A DNA stretch of 36,718 nt from MED-G78 sp964343355 (GTDB lineage Bacteria; Pseudomonadota; Gammaproteobacteria; Magnimaribacterales; D2472), in NCBI GenBank assembly GCA_964343355.1, contig CAYFJC010000008.1:1-36718 (forward strand). The letters are read 5' to 3'. The translations under genes and the position numbers were made by a program. The notes beneath the pieces are model-generated. The model was given only the letters and a program-made list of their open reading frames with translations. It was not told where the DNA came from and did not search any database. Below, one piece after another: positions 1-8,760 of the stretch. Each line of letters begins with the position of its first letter. Position 1 is the stretch's first letter.

Positions 1-64
1 ATATATATAAAAAATGATTCTTTTAAATCTTGTTAAATAGAACTTTTTTGTTTTTAATAGATCT

Positions 65-493
65 ATGAAAGAAAATGTGAAATGGTTACAGCAATTTATA
101 TGGTTTGGTGAAGGCGTTATTTTAGCGGCTATCGCTTTAGCAACATTATTTGCAGCAGGGTTAGAAATCGAAAGACTAATCACGATTCAGGTCATAGACT
201 TGAGTGATCTTTTCCTACTATTTATCTATGCAGAAGTCTTAGGAATGGTAGGTATCTTCTACCGAGACAAACGAATCCCAGTCACGCTTCCAATTATTAT
301 TGCTATTACCGCTTTAACTCGAATGATAGTTATTCAAAGCAAAGGTTTTGATGGTATTAATATCATTTATGAAGCCTCAGGTATATTGCTTCTATCTATC
401 TCTGCCTACATTATGAGCATGAAAGATAAGATGAGCTTATCAAAAATTAAATTGAGAAAAGAAGCTTCTGCTGAAGAAAATCAAGAAGGATAA
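65..493 (+). CDS. psiE: PsiE-family inner-membrane protein
   Basis: A 142-residue, very hydrophobic protein with about four predicted membrane spans (roughly residues 12-34, 45-66, 73-90 and 98-118) and a short charged C-terminal tail. The central stretch LFIYAEVLGMVGIFYRDKR, followed by a Pro- and Ile-rich helix ending in ALTR, is the characteristic core of the PsiE (phosphate-starvation-inducible E) family. The molecular function of the family is not established; in E. coli expression responds to phosphate starvation and cAMP-CRP. The ATG has no Shine-Dalgarno sequence. A TTGTTA / TTTAAT pair with 17-base spacing (30-35, 53-58) ends 6 bases before it, so the mRNA may be leaderless. No Pho box was recognised. 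The gene converges on the FKBP gene. Confidence 0.85.
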   Translation: MKENVKWLQQFIWFGEGVILAAIALATLFAAGLEIERLITIQVIDLSDLFLLFIYAEVLGMVGIFYRDKRIPVTLPIIIAITALTRMIVIQSKGFDGINIIYEASGILLLSISAYIMSMKDKMSLSKIKLRKEASAEENQEG

Positions 494-503
494 ATTCTAG
501 CGA

Positions 504-989
504 TTAATTAATTGCTAAGAGCTCAATATCAAAAGTTAAGACAGAATTTGAAGGAATAGTTGGTCGCCCTTCCACCCCATACGCCATATCCGGATGAATA
601 AATACTTTCCATTTATCACCTAATTTCATAAGAGGTAAAATTTTCTGACAACCTGGAATTAATTGAGATGGCTTAATAACTAATGGGTCATTCATATCAA
701 CTGAGCTCCAAAAAACTGTTCCATCTAAAAGAGTTCCATGAAAATGCGCAGTAACTTTATCAGATGGGCGTGGTTTTCTTGCTCCATCATCCCCATTATT
801 AAGAACAAGATATTGCAGTCCTGGCTCAACTTCAATGACCCCATTTTGGGATAGATTAGATTGAAGAAATAACTCTCCCTCTTGCATATTTTTATCCATT
901 ACACTTTGAGGAACACTAAGGCTAATGCTCTCCTCTTGACCGCAACTAACTAGAATAAATAAAACACACAACTGGAATACTTTTTTCAT
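504..989 (-). CDS. FKBP-type peptidyl-prolyl isomerase, lipoprotein
   Basis: A 161-residue protein with a lipoprotein signal (MKKVFQLCVLFILVSC; lipobox LVSC, lipidated Cys at residue 16), so it is probably anchored in the periplasm. After a short linker, residues about 55-160 form an FKBP domain: VTAHFHGTLLDGTVFWSS, the PGCQKILPLMKLGDKW strand-helix, and AYGVEGRPTIPSNSVLTFDIELL. These include aromatic and Ile positions of the FK506 pocket. It should catalyse prolyl cis-trans isomerisation during folding of envelope proteins. It resembles the C-terminal part of Mip/FkpA/FklB but lacks their long N-terminal dimerisation helix. It starts 2 bases after the tyrS stop and is probably co-transcribed with tyrS. 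Confidence 0.9.
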   Translation of the reverse strand: MKKVFQLCVLFILVSCGQEESISLSVPQSVMDKNMQEGELFLQSNLSQNGVIEVEPGLQYLVLNNGDDGARKPRPSDKVTAHFHGTLLDGTVFWSSVDMNDPLVIKPSQLIPGCQKILPLMKLGDKWKVFIHPDMAYGVEGRPTIPSNSVLTFDIELLAIN

Positions 990-991
990 AC

Positions 992-2179
992 TTAAACCTT
1001 TATTTTTAAAAATTTTCTTTTCCCTACTTGATAGATAGCTTCGCTGCCCTTTGCAATCTCTAGCTTAGGATCCTCTACTTTTTCAGAATCTATTTTTACC
1101 CCACCCTGCTTTATCAGTCGTGCAGCTTCGGAGGTGCTAGCTACCATCTCTGTATTTTTTAATAAATTAACTAAAGGCATACTATCGCCATCAATATCTA
1201 CAGAAATATTTGGAATATCATCAGGCATTAAGCCTTTTTGAAATCTTTGCAAGAATGCTTCCTTGCATGCCTCGCCATCGCCTGCAGTATGGAATCTATT
1301 TACTAACTCTTCAGCTAAAATGAACTTTATATCTCTAGGATTTTTTCCTGCATCCATTTCTTGTTTTAATGATGTAATCTCTGCTTCTGAAATAAAACTC
1401 AGTAACTCAAACCATCTCCACATGAGATCATCTGAGATTGACATAATTTTTCCGAACATTTCATCCGGAGCCTCATTGACACCAATATAGTTATTAAGCG
1501 ATTTTGACATTTTATTAGTTCCATCTAATCCCTCAAGGATCGGAACTGTGAGAACAACTTGTGGGTCTTGGTCATAAGACCTTTGAAGCTCTCTGCCGAC
1601 TAATAAATTAAATTTTTGATCTGTACCACCGCACTCAACATCTGCTTTGAGCACAACAGAGTCATAACCTTGAATTAAAGGATATAAAAACTCATGCACT
1701 GCAATACTTTGATTAGAGCTATAACGTTTATTAAAATCATCTCTCTCTAGCATTCGAGCAACATTATATTTAGATGCAAGCTTAATAAGGCCACTAGCTC
1801 CAAGATCATTGCACCACTCTGAATTAAAGCGAACTTCGGTTAACTCTTCCTTTAAGATTTTGAAAACCTGAGTTTGATATGTTTTGGAGTTCTCTGCTAG
1901 CTGATCGGCATCTAATGTTGGTCTAGTTTTGTTTTTTCCAGATGGATCGCCTATTTGGCCAGTAAAGTCACCAATTAAAAATATAACTTTATGCCCTAGT
2001 TCTTGAAAATGTCTTAATTTATTAAGTAAAACTGTATGTCCAAGATGAAGATCAGGCGCAGTAGGATCAAAACCAGCTTTTATAATTAACTGCTTCCCAG
2101 AATCAAGTTTCTTTTTCAGATCTGCTTCTGTAAGAATCTCATCAGTACCGCGTTTAATTAGTTTTAGTGCCTCTTTCAT
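992..2179 (-). CDS. tyrS: tyrosyl-tRNA synthetase
   Basis: A 395-residue class I aminoacyl-tRNA synthetase charging tRNA-Tyr in the cytoplasm. The HIGH-type motif is HLGH at residues 45-48, the KMSKS loop is at 223-227, and an S4 RNA-binding domain occupies about 335-395 (TSEAARLIKQGGVKI). The PDLHLGHTVLLNKL and GDFTGQIGDPSGK context is that of the TyrZ-like bacterial subgroup (slightly shorter than the 424-residue E. coli TyrS). It has an ATG start with a TATTAT -10-like box about 16 bases upstream. It is the first gene of a two-gene unit with the FKBP lipoprotein and is divergent from putA. Confidence 0.97.
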   Translation of the reverse strand: MKEALKLIKRGTDEILTEADLKKKLDSGKQLIIKAGFDPTAPDLHLGHTVLLNKLRHFQELGHKVIFLIGDFTGQIGDPSGKNKTRPTLDADQLAENSKTYQTQVFKILKEELTEVRFNSEWCNDLGASGLIKLASKYNVARMLERDDFNKRYSSNQSIAVHEFLYPLIQGYDSVVLKADVECGGTDQKFNLLVGRELQRSYDQDPQVVLTVPILEGLDGTNKMSKSLNNYIGVNEAPDEMFGKIMSISDDLMWRWFELLSFISEAEITSLKQEMDAGKNPRDIKFILAEELVNRFHTAGDGEACKEAFLQRFQKGLMPDDIPNISVDIDGDSMPLVNLLKNTEMVASTSEAARLIKQGGVKIDSEKVEDPKLEIAKGSEAIYQVGKRKFLKIKV

Positions 2180-2271
2180 ATATTGCTAGACTACCATAAT
2201 ATTATTAAGAGATTTAGAAAATTCCTGGGTTTTCATAACTAAATCAAAACGTACTTAAGATTAGGGAAGCA

Positions 2272-2299
2272 TTGATAGTTATGAACATAAGATTAAAAT
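2272..2299 (+). promoter_or_regulatory. putA promoter (sigma-70 type)
   Basis: TTGATA (2272-2277), 16 bases, TAAAAT (2294-2299): five of six matches to each consensus hexamer. Only 7 bases separate the -10 box from the putA ATG, which would place the transcription start at or next to the start codon. No Shine-Dalgarno sequence is present. Position is inferred from sequence only. Confidence 0.5.
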
Positions 2300-2306
2300 A
2301 CTACAG

Positions 2307-5300
2307 ATGTCAGTCATAGAAAAAAAGTTTTATTCTGAAGAGATTTTAGCTAAAGGCTTTATAGCTGATAGTGCATTTCTTGATAATCCGTCTATAGAAG
2401 AAGCTGCTGTAAATATAATTAAGCTTTGCAGAGAGCGAAAAAGTGAGCGCACGCAGCTTGATGCATTTTTAAGCGAATATGGCCTTTCTAACAATGAAGG
2501 TGTTGCCTTAATGTGTTTAGCAGAATCATTGCTTAGAATTCCTGATAGTCGTACAAGAAATATTTTAATATCTGAAAAAATTACTGCGGGTGCATGGGAG
2601 GCTCACTTAAATAAAGCAGATAGTCTTCTTGTAAATGCTTCTACGTGGGGGCTCTTATTGGCTGGAAAAATTATAAAGCCTTCAAGTGAGCTTTCTAGTA
2701 ATCCACTTAAATGGCTTAACGCGCTAACTACAAAGTCTGGTGAAATACCTGTAAGAGAAGCCATTATGATGGCAATGAAAATTCTAAGTGGCGAGTTTGT
2801 TATGGGAAGAGATTTTCAAGATATTAACCGCATTAAGGGTATTGAAAAAGATTCATATTCTTTTGATATGTTAGGAGAAGCAGCCAGAACCGAGGCTCAA
2901 GCTAATAATTACTTTATTGCCTATGAGGATGCTATTAATAATGTAAGTTCTATTAACGATAAGCATAAAACTAATAATGGTGTTTCTATTAAGATATCAG
3001 CGTTAAGTCCTAAATATGAAATGCTTAATCAGACTCATATTAAAAATAATTTAATCCCTAAATTAGAAGCACTGGTAGACCTTGCCTTTAAAAAAGATGT
3101 TGAAGTAACAATCGATGCTGAAGAGCAGGATAGACTTTCAATTTCTTTAGAATTGATCAGTAATATCTTATTGAAAAAAGAATATAAAGATTGGGACAAC
3201 ATTGGTATGGCTGTTCAAGCCTATGGAAAGAGGTCGTTAGAAGTTATTGATTGGGCAGATAATATATTAAAAAATAGAGCCCCCATTCATATAAGATTAG
3301 TTAAAGGCGCCTATTGGGATTATGAAATAAAACAATCTCAAATAAAATCTCATCCAGGGTATTCAGTTTATACAAATAAAAGTCTTACAGATTTAAGCTA
3401 TTTACACACTGCAAAAAAAATATTTGATATAGATAAAATTTATCCAAAATTTGCTACGCATAATGCGCATACTATTTCTGCTATTTATCACATGGGCCTA
3501 AATAAGAATTATGAATTTCAAAGATTATTTGGAATGGGCGAATTATTATATGATTCTGCCAATAAGGTATGTGAAGATATTCCTAAAACTAGTATTTATG
3601 CCCCTATAGGCGCATATAAAGACCTATTGCCCTATCTAGTCAGAAGACTATTAGAAAATGGAGCTAATAGCTCATTTATTAACAGACTTCTTGATTCAGA
3701 GGTTGATGCTAAAAAATTAGCAGAAAATCCTGCAAAAGTATTAAAATCCAAAATAGAAAAAAATAATTTACTAAAAATAAGATTGCCAAAAAATATGTTT
3801 GACGACAGAGACAATTCTCCTGGCCTTGATCTCACAGAAAGAGAAAATATTGATAGCGTGAAATCAAATCTAGAAAAATATAAAAATATTACATTTGATG
3901 CAATATCCTCTATTAATTCGTCTGAATCTAAAACTGAAGTTAAATCACTATGTGATGACAGGGTTATTGGGTCGGTAGCATTTGATTCACCTGATTCAAT
4001 TAAAAATACTTTAGATGATAAATCTATAAATTATGACTGGGGCAAGACAGATATAAATCATAGAAGTAATATCTTGCAAAAGGTAGCTGATCTTATTCAA
4101 TCTAATGCTGATGAGCTCTTGTATCTCTTATTGCATGAAACTGGAAAAACTATTCATGACGCATGGGATGAGCTTAGAGAGGCTGAAGATTTTTTAAGAT
4201 TTTATTGTAATGAGGCGAATCACATTCAAGCAAAACCTATCGAGCTTAAAGGACCAACTGGTGAGCTGAATGAAATTTCATATCATCCAAAAGGTACTTT
4301 TCTTTGCATAAGTCCGTGGAATTTTCCTGCTGCCATTTTAGTTGGGCAGATAAGTGCTGCATTAATTACTGGTAATAATGTTGTTGTAAAGCCTTCGGAA
4401 TATGCTTCATTGATAGGCTATAAAATAATAGAACTCTTTTACAAAGCCGGCGTTCCAAAAGAGGCTTTAACTTTAATTTTAGGTGGAGCAGATCAAGGTA
4501 ATGCTCTTAGTAAAATTGATAATATCCAAGGTGTAAGTTTTACAGGCTCACATAAGACTGCAAAATATATTAATAAAAATTTAGCATCTAAAGAGGGTGC
4601 TATAACTCCAATTATTGCTGAAACTGGTGGCTTAAACGTAATGGTTGTTGATTCAAGTGCTCTTTTAGAACAAGTCACTGATGATGTCGTTAGGTCAGCT
4701 TTTAATTCAGCTGGTCAAAGATGTTCTGCTCTGCGACTCATACTGGTTCAAGAAGAAATCTATGATGACATGTGGGAAATATTAACTGGTGCCATGAAAG
4801 AAATGACTTTAGGCACTCCTGATAATTTTGAAACTGATGTTGGCCCTATAATTAATAAAGATGCTTTTAAAAAATTGGCAGACTACATAAGTTCATTTAG
4901 CGATGCTAATAAGAAATTCCAATCTCATGAGCATGTTTTAGAAAAAAATATTATTTCTCCATGCTTAATAGAATTAAATTCATTAGATGAGATTCATGAA
5001 GAGCAATTTGGACCAATACTGCATATCTTCAAATACAAAGCTTCTGCTCTCACAGAGAGTTTAAAAGAAATTAATAATAAAAATTTTGGCTTAACCTTAG
5101 GCGTGCATTCTCGAATAGAGTCTAAACATGATGAAATATCATCATTGCTTTCAGCGGGTAATGCTTATATTAATAGAGACATGGTTGGGGCAGTGGTTGG
5201 CGTTCAGCCCTTTGGCGGTGAAGGTTTATCGGGGTGTGGTTTGAAGGCAGGTGGTCCAAACTATTTATTACAATTTGTTAATGAAAGAGTGGTTTCTAAA

Positions 5301-5354
5301 AATACAGTGGCTTTTGGTGGTAACACCGAGTTGCTTAATTTAGATAAAGAATAA
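2307..5354 (+). CDS. putA: bifunctional proline dehydrogenase / P5C dehydrogenase
   Basis: A 1015-residue PutA that oxidises proline to glutamate in two steps: an FAD-dependent proline dehydrogenase barrel (about residues 150-460; RLVKGAYWDYEIK, FATHNAHT, and YAPIGAYKDLLPYLVRRLLE binding motif), then an NAD-dependent aldehyde dehydrogenase (about 560-1000; CISPWNFPAAI, VVVKPSE, GVSFTGS, AETGGLN, catalytic Cys806 in NSAGQRCSA). It lacks the N-terminal ribbon-helix-helix repressor domain and the extra C-terminal domain of the 1320-residue E. coli enzyme, so it is a minimal, non-autoregulatory PutA. It probably lets the cell use proline as a carbon, nitrogen and electron source. The M23 peptidase gene follows after 2 bases, so the two may be co-transcribed. 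The protein starts with a serine-rich short leader (MSVIEKKF) and ATG is the only good start. Confidence 0.96.
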   Translation: MSVIEKKFYSEEILAKGFIADSAFLDNPSIEEAAVNIIKLCRERKSERTQLDAFLSEYGLSNNEGVALMCLAESLLRIPDSRTRNILISEKITAGAWEAHLNKADSLLVNASTWGLLLAGKIIKPSSELSSNPLKWLNALTTKSGEIPVREAIMMAMKILSGEFVMGRDFQDINRIKGIEKDSYSFDMLGEAARTEAQANNYFIAYEDAINNVSSINDKHKTNNGVSIKISALSPKYEMLNQTHIKNNLIPKLEALVDLAFKKDVEVTIDAEEQDRLSISLELISNILLKKEYKDWDNIGMAVQAYGKRSLEVIDWADNILKNRAPIHIRLVKGAYWDYEIKQSQIKSHPGYSVYTNKSLTDLSYLHTAKKIFDIDKIYPKFATHNAHTISAIYHMGLNKNYEFQRLFGMGELLYDSANKVCEDIPKTSIYAPIGAYKDLLPYLVRRLLENGANSSFINRLLDSEVDAKKLAENPAKVLKSKIEKNNLLKIRLPKNMFDDRDNSPGLDLTERENIDSVKSNLEKYKNITFDAISSINSSESKTEVKSLCDDRVIGSVAFDSPDSIKNTLDDKSINYDWGKTDINHRSNILQKVADLIQSNADELLYLLLHETGKTIHDAWDELREAEDFLRFYCNEANHIQAKPIELKGPTGELNEISYHPKGTFLCISPWNFPAAILVGQISAALITGNNVVVKPSEYASLIGYKIIELFYKAGVPKEALTLILGGADQGNALSKIDNIQGVSFTGSHKTAKYINKNLASKEGAITPIIAETGGLNVMVVDSSALLEQVTDDVVRSAFNSAGQRCSALRLILVQEEIYDDMWEILTGAMKEMTLGTPDNFETDVGPIINKDAFKKLADYISSFSDANKKFQSHEHVLEKNIISPCLIELNSLDEIHEEQFGPILHIFKYKASALTESLKEINNKNFGLTLGVHSRIESKHDEISSLLSAGNAYINRDMVGAVVGVQPFGGEGLSGCGLKAGGPNYLLQFVNERVVSKNTVAFGGNTELLNLDKE

Positions 5355-5356
5355 AT

Positions 5357-6607
5357 ATGATTGGATTTAAGAGAGTCTCTTTTAAATATGTCGTGGCAGT
5401 ATTTTCAATATTTATAGCATTCGTTCTTCTTGTTAATCTTGATATAAAGAATAATCCTGAATTACCCATAGAAGATATATTTGAATCAGAAGAAATAACC
5501 TCCACTTCTTCTCCCACTCAGTCTTATGATTTTTATACTGTAAAAGATGGAGAAAATCTTTCAATCATTTTTGAAGAATTTAAAGTTCCACTTAATACAG
5601 CCTATAAAATTTTCAGAAAAGACAAAGCTGGTTCATTGAGAGATATTAGGCCAGGTAATAAAATGCAATTTACTTATCTAAATGATGAAATTATCAAGAT
5701 TGAAGTAATTAAAGATAATATTAATTCATTAATCATTGATCTGAGTGATGAGATATCTATAGTCAAAACAGCCAAAGAGCCTGAGATAGTTACAAGCTTT
5801 AAAAGCGGTATTATAAGCTCCTCATTTTACGAAGCTGGGCTCAAATCTGATATTCCAGATAGTGTCATTATGGATTTAGCTTACTTATTCGGATGGGACA
5901 TTGATTTTGTATTTGATATTCGTAAAGGTGATACTTTTAAATTAATCTATGAAACTGTATATGCGGAGGGAGAGATTGCTGAAAATGGTGACATAGTCTT
6001 TGCAGAATTTATTAATCAGGGTGAGGTTTATAATGCTTATAGGTTCTTTAATCCTAAATTGGGTAAAGAATATTATGATAGCTCTGGAAATAATATAAAA
6101 AAGGCTTTTTTGCGAGCTCCTCTAGACTTTGCATACATAAGTTCACACTTTAATCCAAATAGAATGCACCCTATTCTACATAGAATAAAGGCACATAATG
6201 GCGTGGATTACGCTGCAGTAAGAAATACTCCTATTAGAGCTTCAGGGGATGGAGTAATAAAGTTTATAGGAACAAAGTCAGGATATGGAAGAACTGTTCA
6301 AATTAAACATGGTGGAAATATTTCTACCTTATATGCTCATATGGAAAGCTTTAATAAAAATTTAAAAGTTGGATCCAAAGTCTCTCAAGGTCAAACTATT
6401 GGTTATGTTGGAGATTCAGGCGCAGCAACAGGAACTCATCTTCATTACGAGTTTAAAGTTGGATCTAAAAGAACAGATCCAATGAGAGTAAAATTACCTT
6501 CAGCACAGCCTGTTCCAGCTGAACAAATAGAAGCCTTCTTTGCATTATTGGCTGAAAACAATAAGCTATTAGAAAGATTTAATAAATTAGACCCTAATGC
6601 CAACTAA
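5357..6607 (+). CDS. M23 family metallopeptidase (MepM-like)
   Basis: A 416-residue envelope protein with an N-terminal signal anchor (about residues 8-28, VVAVFSIFIAFVLLVNL), a LysM/OapA-like region at about 55-115 (YTVKDGENLSIIF...), and a C-terminal LytM/M23 zinc peptidase domain. Zinc ligands visible are His280 and Asp284 (HNGVDY) and the HxH motif His361/His363 (GTHLHYE). This matches MepM/YebA-type DD-endopeptidases, which cut peptidoglycan cross-links to allow wall growth. It overlaps the start of anmK by 11 bases, which ties peptidoglycan cleavage to recycling of anhydro-muropeptides. Which bond it cuts cannot be told from sequence. Confidence 0.92.
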   Translation: MIGFKRVSFKYVVAVFSIFIAFVLLVNLDIKNNPELPIEDIFESEEITSTSSPTQSYDFYTVKDGENLSIIFEEFKVPLNTAYKIFRKDKAGSLRDIRPGNKMQFTYLNDEIIKIEVIKDNINSLIIDLSDEISIVKTAKEPEIVTSFKSGIISSSFYEAGLKSDIPDSVIMDLAYLFGWDIDFVFDIRKGDTFKLIYETVYAEGEIAENGDIVFAEFINQGEVYNAYRFFNPKLGKEYYDSSGNNIKKAFLRAPLDFAYISSHFNPNRMHPILHRIKAHNGVDYAAVRNTPIRASGDGVIKFIGTKSGYGRTVQIKHGGNISTLYAHMESFNKNLKVGSKVSQGQTIGYVGDSGAATGTHLHYEFKVGSKRTDPMRVKLPSAQPVPAEQIEAFFALLAENNKLLERFNKLDPNAN

Positions 6608-7700
6608 TTCAAAGCTATTTATAGGCGCAATGAGCGGCACTAGCCATGATGCGGTAGATGTATCCTTATTATCAATAACAAAGAAAAATATAAAATTAGA
6701 ATCTTTTAATTCAATAAAAATTCCAAAGAATTTAAGTGACGAAATAAGCAATACTATAAATAATAATCTTATATCTTTATCTGAATTAGGTGAACTGAAT
6801 AAAAAGATAGGTCTAATCTTTGCAAAGGCAATATCAAAAATGATTGATAAGAATGTCTTAAAAGATCCTAAAAGTATTGTGACTGGTATGTCTGGTCAAA
6901 CTATAAGACATGAGCCTGATATTAAAAATAATTTTTCAACTCAGATTGGTGATCCTAATATAGTGTCAGTATTGACTGGAACTACTGTGGTGAGTGATTT
7001 TAGGAATATGCATATTGCAAAAGGAGGAGAAGGAGCCCCCCTCGTTCCAGAATTTCATGCTGAACTTTTTAAATCTAAAAAAGAGTCTAGAATTATTTTA
7101 AATATTGGTGGCATCTCAAATTACACATATGTTAAAACTGATGGATCATATTTTGGAACAGATACTGGGCCTGGTAATGCTTTAATGGATGCATATTGTT
7201 CTAAAGTACTAGGTTTGGAATTTGACCGAAATGGCTCTATTGCAGAAAAAGGAAGCGTAATTGATAAAGAGCTGAAAAAGTTATTATTAAATAGCTTTTT
7301 TAAAAAGAAATCTCCTAAATCTACCGGTAAAGAATTATTTAATTTTAAGTACATGTCAAAAAATCTTCTTAAACAAGATAAGAAGGATATTCTTGCGACC
7401 TTGGTTGAATTTACAGCTATAACTATTTCAAATGCTATTAAAAAAGAAAAACATGATTTTAAAAATGTTTATGTATGCGGGGGTGGAAGCAAAAATAAAA
7501 CACTTTTAAAAAGAATCTCTTTTCACTTAAATATGCCTATTAAATTAACATCTGATCTAGGGTTTGATACTCAAGCAATTGAATCAATGGCATTTGGGTG
7601 GTTAGCATACAGAAGGGTAAATAATATTTCTTCTGAAGTGCGATTAAAAAATAATAGGGTTATGCCAGCTTTACTTGGCTCTGTTACTAAATCTATATAG
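6597..7700 (+). CDS. anmK: anhydro-N-acetylmuramic acid kinase
   Basis: A 367-residue ASKHA-fold kinase. It hydrolyses the 1,6-anhydro ring and phosphorylates anhydroMurNAc to MurNAc-6-P in peptidoglycan recycling. Seen: N-terminal FIGAMSGTSHDAVD (family form usually MSGTSLDGVD), SGQTIRHEP, DFRNMHIAKGGEGAPLVPEFH, NIGGISNYTY, the catalytic region GTDTGPGNALMDAY, and VCGGGSKN. The chosen ATG lies inside the end of the M23 gene (11-base overlap). Starting later would cut into the GAMSGTS strand, so translational coupling is likely. The C-terminus overlaps the end of convergent erpA by 8 bases. Confidence 0.95.
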   Translation: MPTNSKLFIGAMSGTSHDAVDVSLLSITKKNIKLESFNSIKIPKNLSDEISNTINNNLISLSELGELNKKIGLIFAKAISKMIDKNVLKDPKSIVTGMSGQTIRHEPDIKNNFSTQIGDPNIVSVLTGTTVVSDFRNMHIAKGGEGAPLVPEFHAELFKSKKESRIILNIGGISNYTYVKTDGSYFGTDTGPGNALMDAYCSKVLGLEFDRNGSIAEKGSVIDKELKKLLLNSFFKKKSPKSTGKELFNFKYMSKNLLKQDKKDILATLVEFTAITISNAIKKEKHDFKNVYVCGGGSKNKTLLKRISFHLNMPIKLTSDLGFDTQAIESMAFGWLAYRRVNNISSEVRLKNNRVMPALLGSVTKSI

Positions 7701-8034
7701 CGAAAGATTCTCCGCAGCCACATGTAGTTTTTGCATTTGGATTATTAACAACAAATTTTGCACCAGATAAATCCTCTACGTAATCTAGAGTTGAACCATA
7801 TAAATATGGGTATGAAAGAGAATCAAGCAAAACAGAAAAACCTTTGTAATCTAAAACCTCATCATCAAAAGCAACATCATCGTCGAATTTAAAACCGTAT
7901 TGAAAACCAGAGCAGCCTCCGCCAGTTACATAAACTCTGAATCTAGACTTTTTCTCAGCATTAATTACTAAAGCAATCCTTTTAACTGCGGAATCAGTTA
8001 AAGCAAGGGATTGTATTAAGTTTTCTGTATTCAT
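7693..8034 (-). CDS. erpA: iron-sulfur cluster insertion protein
   Basis: A 113-residue A-type Fe-S carrier that passes clusters to apo-enzymes. The three cluster cysteines are present: Cys41 in TGGGCSGFQYGF and Cys105/Cys107 in the C-terminal CGCGESF. Length and the ALTDSAVKRI opening fit ErpA better than IscA or SufA. IspG/H maturation is the known essential role in E. coli. A perfect TATAAT (minus strand) ends 7 bases before the ATG and no Shine-Dalgarno is visible, so the transcript may be leaderless. Confidence 0.93.
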   Translation of the reverse strand: MNTENLIQSLALTDSAVKRIALVINAEKKSRFRVYVTGGGCSGFQYGFKFDDDVAFDDEVLDYKGFSVLLDSLSYPYLYGSTLDYVEDLSGAKFVVNNPNAKTTCGCGESFAI

Positions 8035-8041
8035 AATATTG

Positions 8042-8047
8042 ATTATA
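8042..8047 (-). promoter_or_regulatory. -10 box of erpA
   Basis: Perfect TATAAT on the minus strand, 7 bases upstream of the erpA ATG. No convincing -35 hexamer is seen at 16-18 bases. Confidence 0.4.
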
Positions 8048-8127
8048 GAAACAATTTTATCAGATTAAGTTAATAATTATTTTAATTACAAAATTGATCT
8101 GAATAATTGCTTAGGAAAGGCTAAAAT

Positions 8128-8682
8128 ATGTCGGAAAAAATAAATTGTAACGCCATGCCTTCAACTTTAATCATATATTCAACAACAGATGGTCAAACTA
8201 AGACTATTTGCAATACTATTGCTTCAGTCATAAGTAAAAGTAATCAGGTAGAAGTAGTTTCTCTTAATGAAGCTAATAAATTAGATCTTCTTGGGTATGA
8301 TCAATTAATTATCGGTGCAAGTATTCGATATGGGAAGAATAAACCTGAGCTTTATAAATTTATTGATAATAATATTTCTATACTAAAATCTAAAAAAAAT
8401 GCATTCTTTTCAGTAAATGTTGTTGCGAGAAAACCTGAAAAAAATACGCCAAGTACAAACCCTTATATGCAGAAATTTCTTTTATTATCAGCATGGAAGC
8501 CGGATGCCTTAGAGGTTTTTGCTGGGAAAATAGATTATCCAAAGTATAAATTTATAGATAAGCACATGATTAGATTTATCATGTGGATGACTAAAGGTCC
8601 AACAGATACATCAGGAACATATGAATTTACTGATTGGGATAAAGTTGAAGCCTTTGCAAATCAAATAGTCTTATTGAAGTAA
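8128..8682 (+). CDS. hemG: menaquinone/quinone-dependent protoporphyrinogen IX dehydrogenase
   Basis: A 184-residue flavodoxin-fold protein. The FMN-binding loop is STTDGQTKTI (about residues 15-24), with the second loop IGASIRYGKNKPELYKF and the HemG-type ending MIRFIMWMTKGPTDTSGTYEFTDW. HemG oxidises protoporphyrinogen IX to protoporphyrin IX, the penultimate heme step, passing electrons to the respiratory quinone pool. A strong Shine-Dalgarno (AGGAAAGG) precedes the ATG. It lies next to hemL, so the early and late heme steps are adjacent on the same strand. Confidence 0.9.
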   Translation: MSEKINCNAMPSTLIIYSTTDGQTKTICNTIASVISKSNQVEVVSLNEANKLDLLGYDQLIIGASIRYGKNKPELYKFIDNNISILKSKKNAFFSVNVVARKPEKNTPSTNPYMQKFLLLSAWKPDALEVFAGKIDYPKYKFIDKHMIRFIMWMTKGPTDTSGTYEFTDWDKVEAFANQIVLLK

Positions 8683-8760
8683 CTTTGTAAAAGTTTGATA
8701 TCATTGCAATCTGCTTAAAATAGAAATTTTAAAGCTAGCAATTTTCTGGAAAATAATAAA

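Noticed and set aside
498..517. Near-perfect palindrome TAGCGATTAATTAATTGCTA between psiE and the FKBP gene as an operator
   Set aside because: It lies at convergent gene ends, is mostly A/T, has one mismatched pair, and lacks a T run. It could be a weak two-way terminator but the evidence is thin.
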